64,000 nt of DNA, from NCBI GenBank assembly GCA_028679075.1, contig JAJRCF010000009.1, positions 1 to 64,000 on the forward strand. Reading direction: 5' to 3'. This document shows positions 45,448-54,462 of this stretch, one piece after another (position 1 is the first letter of the stretch; the number at the start of each line of letters is the position of its first letter). The notes below the pieces were generated by a model. That model was not told where the DNA came from and did not search any database. It was given only the letters and a program-made list of their open reading frames with translations. Made by a program: the position numbers and the translations under genes. The DNA is from Methanoregula sp. Lineage in GTDB: Archaea; Halobacteriota; Methanomicrobia; Methanomicrobiales; Methanospirillaceae.

Positions 45448-46313
45448 CAGGATACCGCCTCACGGCAGAGGCCGGCAACGAACTGCCCGGCTTCATCCAT
45501 CTTTGCCTTCTCCCAGGGATCGAGTTCCCATTCCGTGATCTCCCTGATCCCTTCTCTCCCGATCTTCACGGGAACACCAAGCGAGCATCCCAAAAGACCA
45601 TACTCCCCGTCAAGTACCGCGGAGCAGACCGTGTTCTCTCCCGTGTCCGAGAGTACCATGCGGGCCAGCCGGGCAAGGTGGAGCGCCGGCCCGAAAACCG
45701 TGCCTCCCTTGCCTTTGATGACCTTCATGCTGGCCTCCCGGAGTCCGCGGAGGATCTCCTCCCGCACGGCAGTATCGACCGGTATTCCGAGCCTTGAGAA
45801 GACCGGTACCTGGTGCTCGCCGTGTTCACCGAGAACGTACGGGAACCCTTCGATCATGCGTTCCCTGATGCTCAGGCCGAAACGGGCACTGTCGAGCTGG
45901 CCGCCAAACCCGATGCAGCGCTCGCGGGGAAGGCCGGTTTTTTTGCAGAGGTAAAAATTATTGACATCCATCGGGTTCGTCACGGTGATCAGGACGCCGG
46001 AAAATGCCGTCAGCAGCGTCGCGCACTCGCGGGTGGCCGGCATGTTTGCCTGGAGCAGGTCGGCCCTTGTCTTCACCGAAGGGGTCCGTGGCAGCCCGGC
46101 AGAGAAGATGCAGAGGTCTGCGTCCCGTATGCCGGCCTTCTCCGTACTGATCGAGATATCAAGGCCGGTGTGCTGCAGGTCGAGCACCTGTGCCCTGAGC
46201 AGTCCGGGAGCATTATCGTACAGGACCAGCTCGTCGACAATGCCGAGCGAGGCTGCAAGGTACGCAACCTCGCCGCCGATCCTCCCGACTCCCATCACTG
46301 CAAGGCGCGCCAT
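45447..46313 (-). CDS. mdh: Malate/lactate dehydrogenase family enzyme
   Basis: 288 residues. The NAD(P) loop is GVGRIGGEVAYLA, followed by VTNPMDVNNF, the catalytic Asp/Arg region GFGGQLDSARF and the proton-relay His in GEHGEHQVPVFS. The substrate loop reads PRTPSVKTRADLL, with Arg at the position that usually favours malate. It should interconvert malate and oxaloacetate. The frame extends to 46538, but everything before the ATG at 46313 is antisense to the divergent gene. The bidirectional AT-rich box supports this start. Confidence 0.93.
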   Translation of the reverse strand: MARLAVMGVGRIGGEVAYLAASLGIVDELVLYDNAPGLLRAQVLDLQHTGLDISISTEKAGIRDADLCIFSAGLPRTPSVKTRADLLQANMPATRECATLLTAFSGVLITVTNPMDVNNFYLCKKTGLPRERCIGFGGQLDSARFGLSIRERMIEGFPYVLGEHGEHQVPVFSRLGIPVDTAVREEILRGLREASMKVIKGKGGTVFGPALHLARLARMVLSDTGENTVCSAVLDGEYGLLGCSLGVPVKIGREGIREITEWELDPWEKAKMDEAGQFVAGLCREAVS

Positions 46314-46334
46314 CTGGTACCAATATGGGTATGC

Positions 46335-46348
46335 TAATAATAAATAAC
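46335..46348. promoter_or_regulatory. Shared bidirectional TATA element
   Basis: taataataaataac is centred near 46340, about 26 bases from the dehydrogenase start (46313, minus) and about 25 bases from the pyrD start (46365, plus). A single AT-rich box could thus serve both leaderless genes. Confidence 0.5.
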
Positions 46349-46364
46349 GACCATTTCCTGATGA

Positions 46365-47252
46365 ATGGTTTCGATCAGGCCGGGTCCGGTAAGTGTGGGA
46401 GGAGTCGGGCTGGACAACCACCTCCTGCTCGCCGCCGGAATTCTTGGCACTACCGGAGCGTCGCTCTCGCGGATGCTGCACCTGGGGGCGGGGGGGGTTG
46501 TGACCAAGTCCATCGGCCCGCATAAAAAAGACGGGCATCCCGGTCCCTGCCTTGTAGTCCTCGAGGACGGGTTGCTGAACGCAATGGGACTCCCCAACCC
46601 GTCAAAGGAGTTCGCTGATGAGCTCGCCACTCTCGTAAAGATGCCGGTGGTCGTGAGTATCTTCGGCGGGAACCCGGAGGAATTTGCCGAGGTGGCGGGC
46701 TGGTTCTCCGGCAAAGTTGCAGCCGTTGAACTCAATCTTTCATGCCCTCATGCGGAAGGGTACGGGGCAGCGATTGGCACCGACCCGGCGCTCGTGGAAG
46801 CCTGTACGCGGGCAGTGAGCAGAACCGGTGTCCCGACCTGGGTGAAACTGACTCCGAACGTCACGGATATTACTGCTATCGGGAAGGCGGCCGAAAAGGG
46901 TGGGGCCAGCGCGATTGTCGCGATCAATACCGTGAAGGCGATGCGGATCTCTACCGGTCTCTGCCGCCCGGTACTCGGCAACCGGTATGGCGGCCTCTCG
47001 GGAAGCGCTGTGTTTCCCATCGCGGTCCGGTGCGTGTACGAGCTCTACGAGGCTGTGAAGATACCGGTCATCGGGTGCGGCGGTGTCTCGACTGCCGACA
47101 ATGTGATCGAGATGATGATGGCCGGTGCATCAGCAGTCGAGATCGGCAGTGCAGTGTACGATGACGTCAAGGTCTTCGAGACGATAAAGTCGGGGCTCTA
47201 TGCAAATGACGGGATCGCCCCAAGCGAGATCGTGGGGTGCGCTCATGACTGA
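46365..47252 (+). CDS. pyrD: Dihydroorotate dehydrogenase, catalytic subunit (class 1B)
   Basis: 295 residues, an FMN-dependent TIM barrel: VVTKSIGPHKKDGHPGP, NAMGLPNPS, ELNLSCPHAEGYG (with the class 1 catalytic cysteine), VKLTPNVTD, GGLSGSAVFPIA and GCGGVSTADN. It oxidises dihydroorotate to orotate in pyrimidine synthesis and works with PyrK, encoded immediately downstream. The last 8 bases overlap the pyrK start. Confidence 0.96.
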   Translation: MVSIRPGPVSVGGVGLDNHLLLAAGILGTTGASLSRMLHLGAGGVVTKSIGPHKKDGHPGPCLVVLEDGLLNAMGLPNPSKEFADELATLVKMPVVVSIFGGNPEEFAEVAGWFSGKVAAVELNLSCPHAEGYGAAIGTDPALVEACTRAVSRTGVPTWVKLTPNVTDITAIGKAAEKGGASAIVAINTVKAMRISTGLCRPVLGNRYGGLSGSAVFPIAVRCVYELYEAVKIPVIGCGGVSTADNVIEMMMAGASAVEIGSAVYDDVKVFETIKSGLYANDGIAPSEIVGCAHD

Positions 47253-48009
47253 AGGAACACCGGTCACCGTGAAAATAACACTGATCAAGAACGAGACGCA
47301 GAACATCCGGAGTTTCTTCTTTGAACCGTCCTTTGTCTTCAGCCCGGGACAATTCGTCATGGTCTGGGTGCCGGGCGTGGACGAGATCCCTATGGCCCTC
47401 TCATCACAAAACAGCATCACGGTCCAGAATGTCGGCGACGCGACCGCGGCACTCTTTGCCCTTGCTCCGGGCGACCGGCTCGGGATCCGGGGGCCGTTTG
47501 GGAACGGCTTTTTCAAGGGCGAGAAAGTCCTCGCGATTGCCGGGGGTGTCGGGGCCGCCCCCCTCCTCCCGCTCGCAAAGGCCGACTGCGTCATGACCCT
47601 GCTTCTCGGGGCGCGGACCGAGACCGAGCTGCTCTTTGTCGACCAGCTCGACGAGTGTACCGATGTCATGATCGCAACCGATGACGGTTCACTGGGGTAT
47701 CACGGTTTTGTCACGGCGCTGATGGACGATCTCAATCTCACGGCCTATGACCGGATCGCAGTCTGCGGGCCGGAAGTGATGATGCGGGCCGTGCTCACGA
47801 AAGTTGCAGAGAAAGGCCTGGAGCACAAGACCGAGTTCTCGCTCCACCGGTACATGAAGTGCGGGGTGGGTGTCTGTGGCTCGTGCTGTATCGATCCCTC
47901 CGGTCTCCGCGTCTGCCGCGACGGCCCGGTCTTCCCAGGAACCATCCTGCTGAAAAGCGAGTTCGGCCATTATATGCGGGACGCAAGCGGCACAAAAAAG
48001 AATATCTGA
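47245..48009 (+). CDS. pyrK: Dihydroorotate dehydrogenase electron-transfer subunit
   Basis: 254 residues. The FAD domain (FSPGQFVMVWVPG, with the flavin-binding RSFF before it), the NAD-binding domain (AIAGGVGAAPLLPLA) and a C-terminal [2Fe-2S] motif (MKCGVGVCGSCC, then a Cys in LRVCRDGPVF) follow the PyrK pattern. It passes electrons from PyrD's FMN to NAD or another acceptor. The ATG at 47245 overlaps the end of pyrD; the frame upstream of it lies within pyrD. Confidence 0.95.
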   Translation: MTEGTPVTVKITLIKNETQNIRSFFFEPSFVFSPGQFVMVWVPGVDEIPMALSSQNSITVQNVGDATAALFALAPGDRLGIRGPFGNGFFKGEKVLAIAGGVGAAPLLPLAKADCVMTLLLGARTETELLFVDQLDECTDVMIATDDGSLGYHGFVTALMDDLNLTAYDRIAVCGPEVMMRAVLTKVAEKGLEHKTEFSLHRYMKCGVGVCGSCCIDPSGLRVCRDGPVFPGTILLKSEFGHYMRDASGTKKNI

Positions 48010-48082
48010 TTGTATCCGGCAGGCCCGGATGAGGAAAGAATGAGGCACAGCGGGGCGGAAATTCTCTTTGTGAGAATTTCCA

Positions 48083-49576
48083 TCAGTCCTCCCTGGCGGG
48101 GGTCACGGCAGCCTCACCGAAACGGAACGCGTTCTTCGGGACCAGGATCTCAAAACGTGCGCCCTTGCCCGGCTCCCCTGTCTCTTTAATCGACATCCCC
48201 GTGGTATCAAGGATCTCGGTTGTCAGGAACATACCGTAACCGGTGTTCCGGTAATATTCCCGCCGGAAAATCTTCTCTTTGGCACCTGCCGGGATGCCGA
48301 TGCCATCATCCTCGTACAGGATAACCAGGTGATCCCCCTGAGCACGGTATGAGATCCGGCATACCGTAACTTTCTGGCCATGACGGAGGGAATTTTCCAC
48401 AAGGTTGTAGAAGACCTTCTCAAGCAGGTAATCTGCGTAGATCTCCAGGTTGTCGAGTGCTGTCTCGATGCGGGTATTCCCGAGGTCGAGTTCCCTGAGG
48501 GCATCGTCAACAGTGACCGAGAGGACCTGCCACTGGGGGGACCGCGTGCCGATGTACTGGTAATTGCGGGTGAACCGGATCTGTTTCTGGATCAGCTGGG
48601 TGATCTGCCCGATCTTTTTAAGATGCTCAAGGACCCCGGGGTCCGTGGCCTCTTCTTCTGCCAGCGCGAGATACATGACGATTGCCGTGATCTGGTTGAG
48701 GATATCGTGCCGGGTGATGGACGAGAGGGTGTTGAGCTTGCGGTTTGCGAGCTGGATCGCGTCCTCAAAGCGCCGGCGCTCTTCGATCTCGGCGTTGAGG
48801 TTTTCATTGGCCCGCGTGAGCTCGCGGGTCCGCTCCATCACCCGTTGTTCTAGGTCGTCCCGGGCCTTGTGGATCACCCTCTCGGCGAGTTTGCGCTCGG
48901 TGATATCCATCACGGAGCAGATGATGATGCCCTGGGGCAAGAGCGAGGCCGAGACCAGGAACTGGCGTACATCGCCGTAATTTGTCGTGAAGTGGAGCTC
49001 GATATCACCGGTCTGCGGCCGGCTCTGGATCTCCCGGATGAATGCTGCGTATTCAGACGGCTGGGTAAAGATCGTTGAAAGGTTCCTGCCGTCAAGCGCC
49101 TGCCGGTCATACCGGAGCATACTGGCGCATTTCGCGTTCAGTTCGCGGATCGTCATGGTGGCGAGATCGAACGTGAAGATGCCTGCCTGCGAGTTCTCGA
49201 AGATGCCCCGGTATTTCCGCTCCTCGGCCCGGAGCCCTGCGGCAAAGGAGGACGTGACAACCCCGATGGTGACGAAGATCACGAACCATGCGGTCGAGAC
49301 TGCCACAAGGGAGGGATTGAACCCGCTGAGGGTGTAGACCAGGATGAGGTATACGGCACTGATGACAAGCGAGAAGATGACCCCGCGGTCGGGATAAGTA
49401 TAGACAAAAATAATGATGGGCAGGAAGTAGAGAAGCGGGTATACTTCGTAAATCCCGTGGGACAGGGAAAAGACGGTTGAGAGGATCGCAAATGCGGTAG
49501 TCGCGAGAATTGCCAGGATCCAGAGCAGCCTGCCCGGTAAGGAGGACTGGTGCCATGGTTTCACATACGGAGTCAT
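48083..49576 (-). CDS. Membrane PAS histidine kinase (RHDILNQ type)
   Basis: 497 residues. A five-helix membrane module (15-115; LLYFLPIIIFVYTYPDRG) is followed by one PAS domain (120-230), a coiled coil and a DHp helix SSITRHDILNQITAIVMYL with phosphoacceptor His290. The ATPase domain has FYNLVENSLRHGQ, EDDGIGIP and NTGYGMFLTTEIL. It is the intact reference for the two His-less homologues at 18223 and 20553. Its start overlaps the stop of the upstream sensor gene (ATGA). It converges on pyrK. Confidence 0.92.
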   Translation of the reverse strand: MTPYVKPWHQSSLPGRLLWILAILATTAFAILSTVFSLSHGIYEVYPLLYFLPIIIFVYTYPDRGVIFSLVISAVYLILVYTLSGFNPSLVAVSTAWFVIFVTIGVVTSSFAAGLRAEERKYRGIFENSQAGIFTFDLATMTIRELNAKCASMLRYDRQALDGRNLSTIFTQPSEYAAFIREIQSRPQTGDIELHFTTNYGDVRQFLVSASLLPQGIIICSVMDITERKLAERVIHKARDDLEQRVMERTRELTRANENLNAEIEERRRFEDAIQLANRKLNTLSSITRHDILNQITAIVMYLALAEEEATDPGVLEHLKKIGQITQLIQKQIRFTRNYQYIGTRSPQWQVLSVTVDDALRELDLGNTRIETALDNLEIYADYLLEKVFYNLVENSLRHGQKVTVCRISYRAQGDHLVILYEDDGIGIPAGAKEKIFRREYYRNTGYGMFLTTEILDTTGMSIKETGEPGKGARFEILVPKNAFRFGEAAVTPARED

Positions 49577-50421
49577 TTGTCGTCCTGCCGGTCCCTGCGG
49601 GACGTATTCTCGGGAAGGATCGTGCGTTCGAATCTCCTCCGCTCAAGGATCTCTTTTAAGAGTTCCTCGTTGATCTTCTCCAGGTGCGCTGTCCGGGCCC
49701 GGACCTGCTCCTCGAGGTCTTCAAGGGTTTTTTGTATCTCAGCATCAACGACCTTGTTGCCCGTGATGTCGATCGCGGAACAGAGCACCCGGTTACGGGT
49801 GACCATCAGGGCGGAGATCACGAACCGGTGTATGGCCCCGTCTTTTGCCCGGAACAGCCCTTCGGTCTCCAGGCCGGCCTGCCCGGTTTTCACGCCGTCA
49901 ATGAACTGCTCCCGCTCAGAGGGTTCGGTCCAGATGACGGTCAGGTCACTGCCCACGAGCTCTGGCTGGTCATATTTCAGCCAGTGGGCACATTTGACAT
50001 TGATCGCAAGGATGGCCCGTGTTGCCAGGTCAAAACAGAGTATGCCCTCCTGCGAATTGTAAATGATGCTCCGGATACGGGTCCGCTCTTCGAGAAGCCC
50101 GGTTGCATACGATGAAGAGACAACCCCGATGGTGATGAGGATGGCAAACCAGGCAGTCGCGATCGCGATGAGGCTGGTATTGGTGAACCCGTAGAGGTAA
50201 ACAAGGCCGATATAGGTCAGGCTGATCGCAAGGGTGATGAGTACCGCCTTCCGGGGGTAAAAAGAGACAGCGAGGATGATGGGGAGGATATAGAGGAGAG
50301 GAAATACTTCAAAGATCCCGTGGGTTAAGGAAAAGATCGTTGTGATGACCGCAATGAGATACGCCGCTATAATGATGAAGAGGTGCAGGACCTGCTCGTG
50401 TTCGCGGGATAACAGTCTCAT
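49573..50421 (-). CDS. Membrane PAS sensor protein without kinase domains
   Basis: 282 residues. A membrane module (LLYILPIILAVSFYPRK, with about five helices) and one PAS domain are closely similar to the N-terminal half of the next gene. The protein stops after the coiled coil at ERRRFE, exactly where that kinase continues into its phosphotransfer helix. It looks like a tandem partial duplication that kept only the sensor, and could modulate the kinase through hetero-oligomers (inference). An RBS (aggtga, about 10 bases before the ATG) and a TATA-like acatatatg near 50500-50510 are present. Confidence 0.85.
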   Translation of the reverse strand: MRLLSREHEQVLHLFIIIAAYLIAVITTIFSLTHGIFEVFPLLYILPIILAVSFYPRKAVLITLAISLTYIGLVYLYGFTNTSLIAIATAWFAILITIGVVSSSYATGLLEERTRIRSIIYNSQEGILCFDLATRAILAINVKCAHWLKYDQPELVGSDLTVIWTEPSEREQFIDGVKTGQAGLETEGLFRAKDGAIHRFVISALMVTRNRVLCSAIDITGNKVVDAEIQKTLEDLEEQVRARTAHLEKINEELLKEILERRRFERTILPENTSRRDRQDDK

Positions 50422-50548
50422 CTTCTGGTGTCACCTGAGAGTTACTGGCAGACCTCGTTGCCCTCATGATCCGGTATACTATCTACGGTTGATCTTATCG
50501 CATATATGTTAAAGCATTTGATAAAAGGGACTTTGTGGCAGGAGCGGT

Positions 50549-51169
50549 TTACCGGAAATTGTCGGTATCCGTGCACGGAGTGTGCTGGCCATTGATCCGT
50601 TCCAGGTCTTCGAGCTTGTTGATGTTGGTGAAGGACCGGAGTTCGGGGTCGAATGCCCTGAGTTCACTGACCGGGACATAACGGGTGTTGATCGACCGGA
50701 TCATCGGCCGCAGTGAATAGGATTCATGGGTCTTCAGGTATTCAAGCAAAACATCCCTCCGGTACACTGCGTGGAGGGGTTCGAGCATATCCTGGTTCCA
50801 GCTCGGGATCGCTGCATCGTAATCGCCGAGAACGGTGAAGAGGTACGAGATGACCCCGGCATCGATACAGGGCATATCGCATGCGGATACGAAGACCTGA
50901 TCCCCCTTTGCCGCAACTGCTCCTGCATGGAGTCCGCCGATGGGCCCGATTCCCTGGCGGATATCGGTGATGCACCGCACACCTTTCACGTGGTCAAAGC
51001 GGTGGCACTGTTCCGGATCCCGGGCCACGAGAATAATCTCGTCCACTACGCCAGAGAGCGTATCCACGAGGCGTTCGATGAACGTCTTCCCCTGGTAGAT
51101 GAAAAAATATTTCTCTTTGCCGTTGGCACGCCGGGCCTCACCCCCCACCAGAACCACCGCGGACCTCAT
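50549..51169 (-). CDS. mobA: MobA-like molybdenum cofactor guanylyltransferase
   Basis: 206 residues of the nucleotidyltransferase fold: AVVLVGGEARRANGKEKYFF (a variant of the LAGGxSxRMGxxK loop), GIGPIGGLHAG and VFVSACDMPCID (the metal-binding Asp). It would attach GMP to molybdopterin for formate dehydrogenase and similar enzymes. The open frame reaches 51502, but the ATG at 51169 has an RBS (gggagtga) and begins the domain. The first loop is less canonical than in bacteria, so a related NTP-transferase role remains possible. Confidence 0.85.
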   Translation of the reverse strand: MRSAVVLVGGEARRANGKEKYFFIYQGKTFIERLVDTLSGVVDEIILVARDPEQCHRFDHVKGVRCITDIRQGIGPIGGLHAGAVAAKGDQVFVSACDMPCIDAGVISYLFTVLGDYDAAIPSWNQDMLEPLHAVYRRDVLLEYLKTHESYSLRPMIRSINTRYVPVSELRAFDPELRSFTNINKLEDLERINGQHTPCTDTDNFR

Positions 51170-51218
51170 GCATTCACTCCCTGTTCCCGGAACTATTGGA
51201 TCTCCCGTATGTAGTAGT

Positions 51219-51668
51219 TTACGCAGGGGGAATACCGGCTTTCCGCACACCCTTCCTCTCCAGTTCGAGCAGCAGTTGCTTGATCTCGATTGATGGTGAA
51301 AATCCCCCGATCCCGCTTGCTGCCACGACCCGGTGGCACGGGATGACGAGGGGTGTCGGGTTGCGGGCCATTGCCTGCCCGACCACGCGGGGACCGGTCC
51401 CGACACTCCGGGCGATCCCGCCGTAGGTTGCAGTCTTCCCATACGGGATCTCCTGCACGGCCCGGTATATCCGGCTGTACGGGGTGTCCTCGTGGATTGC
51501 AATGGTTGCTAGAGACCGGAGATCGACTGCCTGTCCTGCGCAGAACTGCCGGATCCGTGTGGGGACATCGCCTTCGATCCCGGTTGTCGCAAAGCGGACC
51601 CGGTGGAGGGTATTCCCGCTCCAGTACACGTGGACATGCCAGAGCCCGAGCCGGCATGAACCGCTCAT
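51219..51668 (-). CDS. ogt: Methylated-DNA-protein cysteine methyltransferase
   Basis: 149 residues. This suicide repair protein takes methyl groups from O6-methylguanine. The active-site motif is PLVIPCHRVV, with the HTH-type recognition segment YGKTATYGGIA and the arginine in VVGQAMARNP before it. The ATG at 51668 overlaps the stop of the helicase gene (ATGA) and has ggagat just upstream; in-frame starts at 51677 and 51713 are less likely. It probably forms an operon with the helicase, two DNA-repair genes together. Confidence 0.95.
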   Translation of the reverse strand: MSGSCRLGLWHVHVYWSGNTLHRVRFATTGIEGDVPTRIRQFCAGQAVDLRSLATIAIHEDTPYSRIYRAVQEIPYGKTATYGGIARSVGTGPRVVGQAMARNPTPLVIPCHRVVAASGIGGFSPSIEIKQLLLELERKGVRKAGIPPA

Positions 51669-53674
51669 GATCTCCATTGGGCCAGCACCTCCCGGAACTG
51701 TTCGCAGTCGCATGCGATCATCTCATCCTGCATCCAAGCCGGCAGGGCATCCCATACCCTCTTCTCCAGGAAGCGTTTCTCGCCCAGTACGAGGACGCCC
51801 CGGTCCTCCGGCGTCCGCAGCACGCGCCCGAGTGCCTGCAGGGACTTGTTCACCGCGGGGAGTGTATAGCAGAGGAACTCGCCTTCGGCCCCGAACTTGT
51901 GCCGGTAATACTCGATCATCATCTTCCGGACGCGGTTGAACGGGGCGAGCGGCAGGCCGATCACCATTGCGCCGGCAAGCATCTCGCCCCGGTAGTCGAG
52001 GCCCTCGCTCCACTTTCCCCCGCAGACCGCGAACATGACCCCCGATTCGCGCCGTGAGGGGAGGGAGAGGAATTCAGAGAGGGCTGCGTTCGCGTTCGCC
52101 GTGTCCCGGGGCTCGATGAAGATCTTCTTTCCCCGGATATCCCGTGTGGTGAGTTCCGCATAGGACTCGAGGATCTGGTAACTGGGGAAGTAGATCGCCC
52201 GGTTGCCTTTGGGGGAGCAGAACGACCGGATGTATCCCGCGATCCGGTTCGTGTTGTCCTTATTCTGTCGCATCGAGTATGCGGTGGTGATATCGTTTGC
52301 GCAGGCAATGAGCCGGTTCTCTTTCGGGAACGCATTGGGCAGGGAGAGGGTAGTGATATTCCCGTTCCCGAAATAATATTTCCGGAAACTCTCGACCGGC
52401 GAGAGCGTGCCCGAGATCAGGATGGTGCAGGCATGCGAGCCGCAGACTTCCGAGAGCGAAGCGGCGGGGTCGATGCTGCGGACCTCGAGCGTGATCCCCG
52501 ATTCGTCCCTGCGGTACACGGTCAGGAATGCAGGATCGGTGGCGGAGTTGGAGAGCCGGAGGAGGAACTCCGTCAGGCGCTCGATCGCGGTCTCACGGAA
52601 CTCGCCCCCCTTGATGTTCTTCTCCCGGATCGTCTCGGACATGCCCATGAGGTCGTCAACGATCTCGTCCATGTTTTTGTACAGGGACTCCTTAGTCACC
52701 ATACGGTCGAAGATCGCGGGGTCGAACCAGTCTTCCGCTTCCACGGAATTGGCAAGGCCGCGGATGAACTCCGTGAGCCGGGGGAGCACGTGCCGGACCG
52801 CCTCCGCTCCCTTGTGGCGTTTTACCATGCCGGAGAGTTCCCTTGATGCCTGTTCGAGGTCATGCTCTTCCAGCGTAACGCTCTCGATCCCCGTGATCAC
52901 GTCCCCGCAGTTGTGCGCCTCGTCAATGAGGAGGAGCACGTCCTGCGGTTCGACGCCGAGGTTTGCGTAGAGCTGGTCGCGGATGTTGCGGTCGAAGAGG
53001 TGGTGGTAGTTGAGGATCACGACGTCTGTCGTCCTTGCGGCCTGCATCATCAGTTCATACGGGCAGATCTCGCCGCAGAACTCCGTCAGCTCGCGGGGCG
53101 GGACCGGGTTTGCGATCACCCGGTCGGCTTTGTTGCGCAGGGCGGTGGAAGGCACCATCTTGACGCCTATGCCCTCTGCCGGCACAAACATCTTGCTCGC
53201 GATATAATACGGGCAGAGGAGAGGATGCTCCCTGTCCATCCGCCGGATCTGCTGGATGATGAACGGGTCTTTTGATGGAGTCAGTGCTCCCTTGTCGGCC
53301 CGGTCCCGCATCAGCGAGTTCGAGAAGGCCTTGACTCCCTCGCACCTGCGGTAGATGTCCCCTTCGCCACCGAGCGGGCACATGCTGCCCTTCCCCACAA
53401 GGTACACGGTCTTGATCTGCGGCTGTTTCTTCTTGACGAGTTCGAGCTCGCGGATGAAGGTCGTGAGCTGGCTCACGGTCCGGACGGCAATGACGATCTT
53501 CCGTTTGTTCCGCTCGGCGAGGAGCGAGGCGACAACGCTTGACTTCCCGGAGCCGGTCGGGGCATCGATCATCGCGATCCCTCCCGTGCGTGCCACCTCC
53601 GCTGCGACCTCGAGCATGTGGCGCTGGCCCGGGCGGTACTCGCTGTACGGGAAGTAGGTGTCGATGCTGTCCAT
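51665..53674 (-). CDS. XPD/Rad3-type iron-sulfur DNA helicase
   Basis: 669 residues, superfamily 2 helicase. Motif I is APTGSGKSS (about 40-48), motif II is LIDEAHN (about 250), and motif VI is LGRVLRTPEDRG near 630. Cysteines for a [4Fe-4S] cluster lie between I and II (MCPLGG, RRCEGV, LLCPYY and FCGEICPYE). Members unwind DNA 5' to 3' and act in repair or transcription-associated processes. The start ATG at 53674 opens MDSIDTYFPYSEYRPGQ, the conserved Q-motif region. Confidence 0.95.
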   Translation of the reverse strand: MDSIDTYFPYSEYRPGQRHMLEVAAEVARTGGIAMIDAPTGSGKSSVVASLLAERNKRKIVIAVRTVSQLTTFIRELELVKKKQPQIKTVYLVGKGSMCPLGGEGDIYRRCEGVKAFSNSLMRDRADKGALTPSKDPFIIQQIRRMDREHPLLCPYYIASKMFVPAEGIGVKMVPSTALRNKADRVIANPVPPRELTEFCGEICPYELMMQAARTTDVVILNYHHLFDRNIRDQLYANLGVEPQDVLLLIDEAHNCGDVITGIESVTLEEHDLEQASRELSGMVKRHKGAEAVRHVLPRLTEFIRGLANSVEAEDWFDPAIFDRMVTKESLYKNMDEIVDDLMGMSETIREKNIKGGEFRETAIERLTEFLLRLSNSATDPAFLTVYRRDESGITLEVRSIDPAASLSEVCGSHACTILISGTLSPVESFRKYYFGNGNITTLSLPNAFPKENRLIACANDITTAYSMRQNKDNTNRIAGYIRSFCSPKGNRAIYFPSYQILESYAELTTRDIRGKKIFIEPRDTANANAALSEFLSLPSRRESGVMFAVCGGKWSEGLDYRGEMLAGAMVIGLPLAPFNRVRKMMIEYYRHKFGAEGEFLCYTLPAVNKSLQALGRVLRTPEDRGVLVLGEKRFLEKRVWDALPAWMQDEMIACDCEQFREVLAQWRS

Positions 53675-53757
53675 GTTGTATCTTAAGTATTGGCGCTGGC
53701 GGGTTTATGAGTATGGGGGTGCGGGGTGAAGGTGAAGAGTGTCGAAAAAAGTATAAC

Positions 53758-53769
53758 TGTGTATACACA
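53758..53769. promoter_or_regulatory. Perfect 12-bp palindrome before vapBC
   Basis: tgtgtatacaca lies 12 bases before the ATG at 53781 and just after a TATA-like aagtataac. Antitoxins usually repress their own operon from such sites. Confidence 0.55.
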
Positions 53770-53780
53770 ATAAATCTATC

Positions 53781-54014
53781 ATGGTGACCAAGACCATCAA
53801 CATCAAGGAATCCGCGTATCACGCGCTCAAGGCACACAAACGTGCTGGGGAGAGTTATTCCGATGTGATTCTCCGCGTCACCGGAGGCGAGGAGAAGAGC
53901 GTCTGCGATTTTTTGCTGACTGTCGATCCCGAGGTACGCAGTGAGATTGCAGAATCCGTGAAGACCGCAAAAACGGAACTCGCTCGCATCAAGCCCCGGA
54001 AGGTATCACTTTGA
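53781..54014 (+). CDS. Antitoxin, VapB type (UPF0330-like)
   Basis: 77 residues. TKTINIKESAYHALKAHKR and GESYSDVILRV form a ribbon-helix-helix-like N-terminus for DNA binding. The C-terminal part (EIAESVKTAKTELARIK) would wrap the toxin. Its stop overlaps the toxin's TTG start. Confidence 0.85.
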   Translation: MVTKTINIKESAYHALKAHKRAGESYSDVILRVTGGEEKSVCDFLLTVDPEVRSEIAESVKTAKTELARIKPRKVSL

Positions 54015-54388
54015 CTATCGTGGATACCTGTTTTCTCATTGATCTCATGAAAGGAGATCCGGATGCAGAACAGGTGACACAATTACACAACCCCCTCAAG
54101 ACAACATCCATCAGCAGCGCTGAATTTCTCTATGGTGCGAAGAAGAGCGGTAAAAAGAAAGTCTATGACGTTTCGGAAAAATTCCTGCATTTTTTTCCGG
54201 TGCTTCCCTTCGATGCGGAATCTGCAGTCATCTATGCGGATATTGCATCATCGCTATCAGGGAGAGGCCGGCATATTTCCACATTCGATGAGCTAATCGC
54301 GGCAATTGCGCTCCGCCATGATGAACCACTGGTTACTCGTGACCGGCATTTTTCAATAATCGATGGGCTTGATATTGTCTCATATTGA
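54011..54388 (+). CDS. Toxin, VapC-type PIN-domain RNase
   Basis: 125 residues with a TTG start overlapping the antitoxin stop (TTGA). The four acidic residues of the PIN active site are visible: Asp5 (VDTCFLID), Glu38 (SAEFLYG), Asp93 (STFDELIAAIA) and Asp111 (TRDRHF). It should cut RNA (tRNA or rRNA in known cases) unless bound by the antitoxin. Confidence 0.92.
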   Translation: MTIVDTCFLIDLMKGDPDAEQVTQLHNPLKTTSISSAEFLYGAKKSGKKKVYDVSEKFLHFFPVLPFDAESAVIYADIASSLSGRGRHISTFDELIAAIALRHDEPLVTRDRHFSIIDGLDIVSY

Positions 54389-54462
54389 ACTCCTGTTCTG
54401 GAATCCACAGGTTATTTTTACTTTTCGGGAAATCCCGTTTTGTCTGACCTGTGCAATTTATT

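Noticed and set aside
46314-46538. 75-codon extension of the malate dehydrogenase
   Set aside because: It is antisense to pyrD; the NAD-binding motif begins directly after the ATG at 46313.
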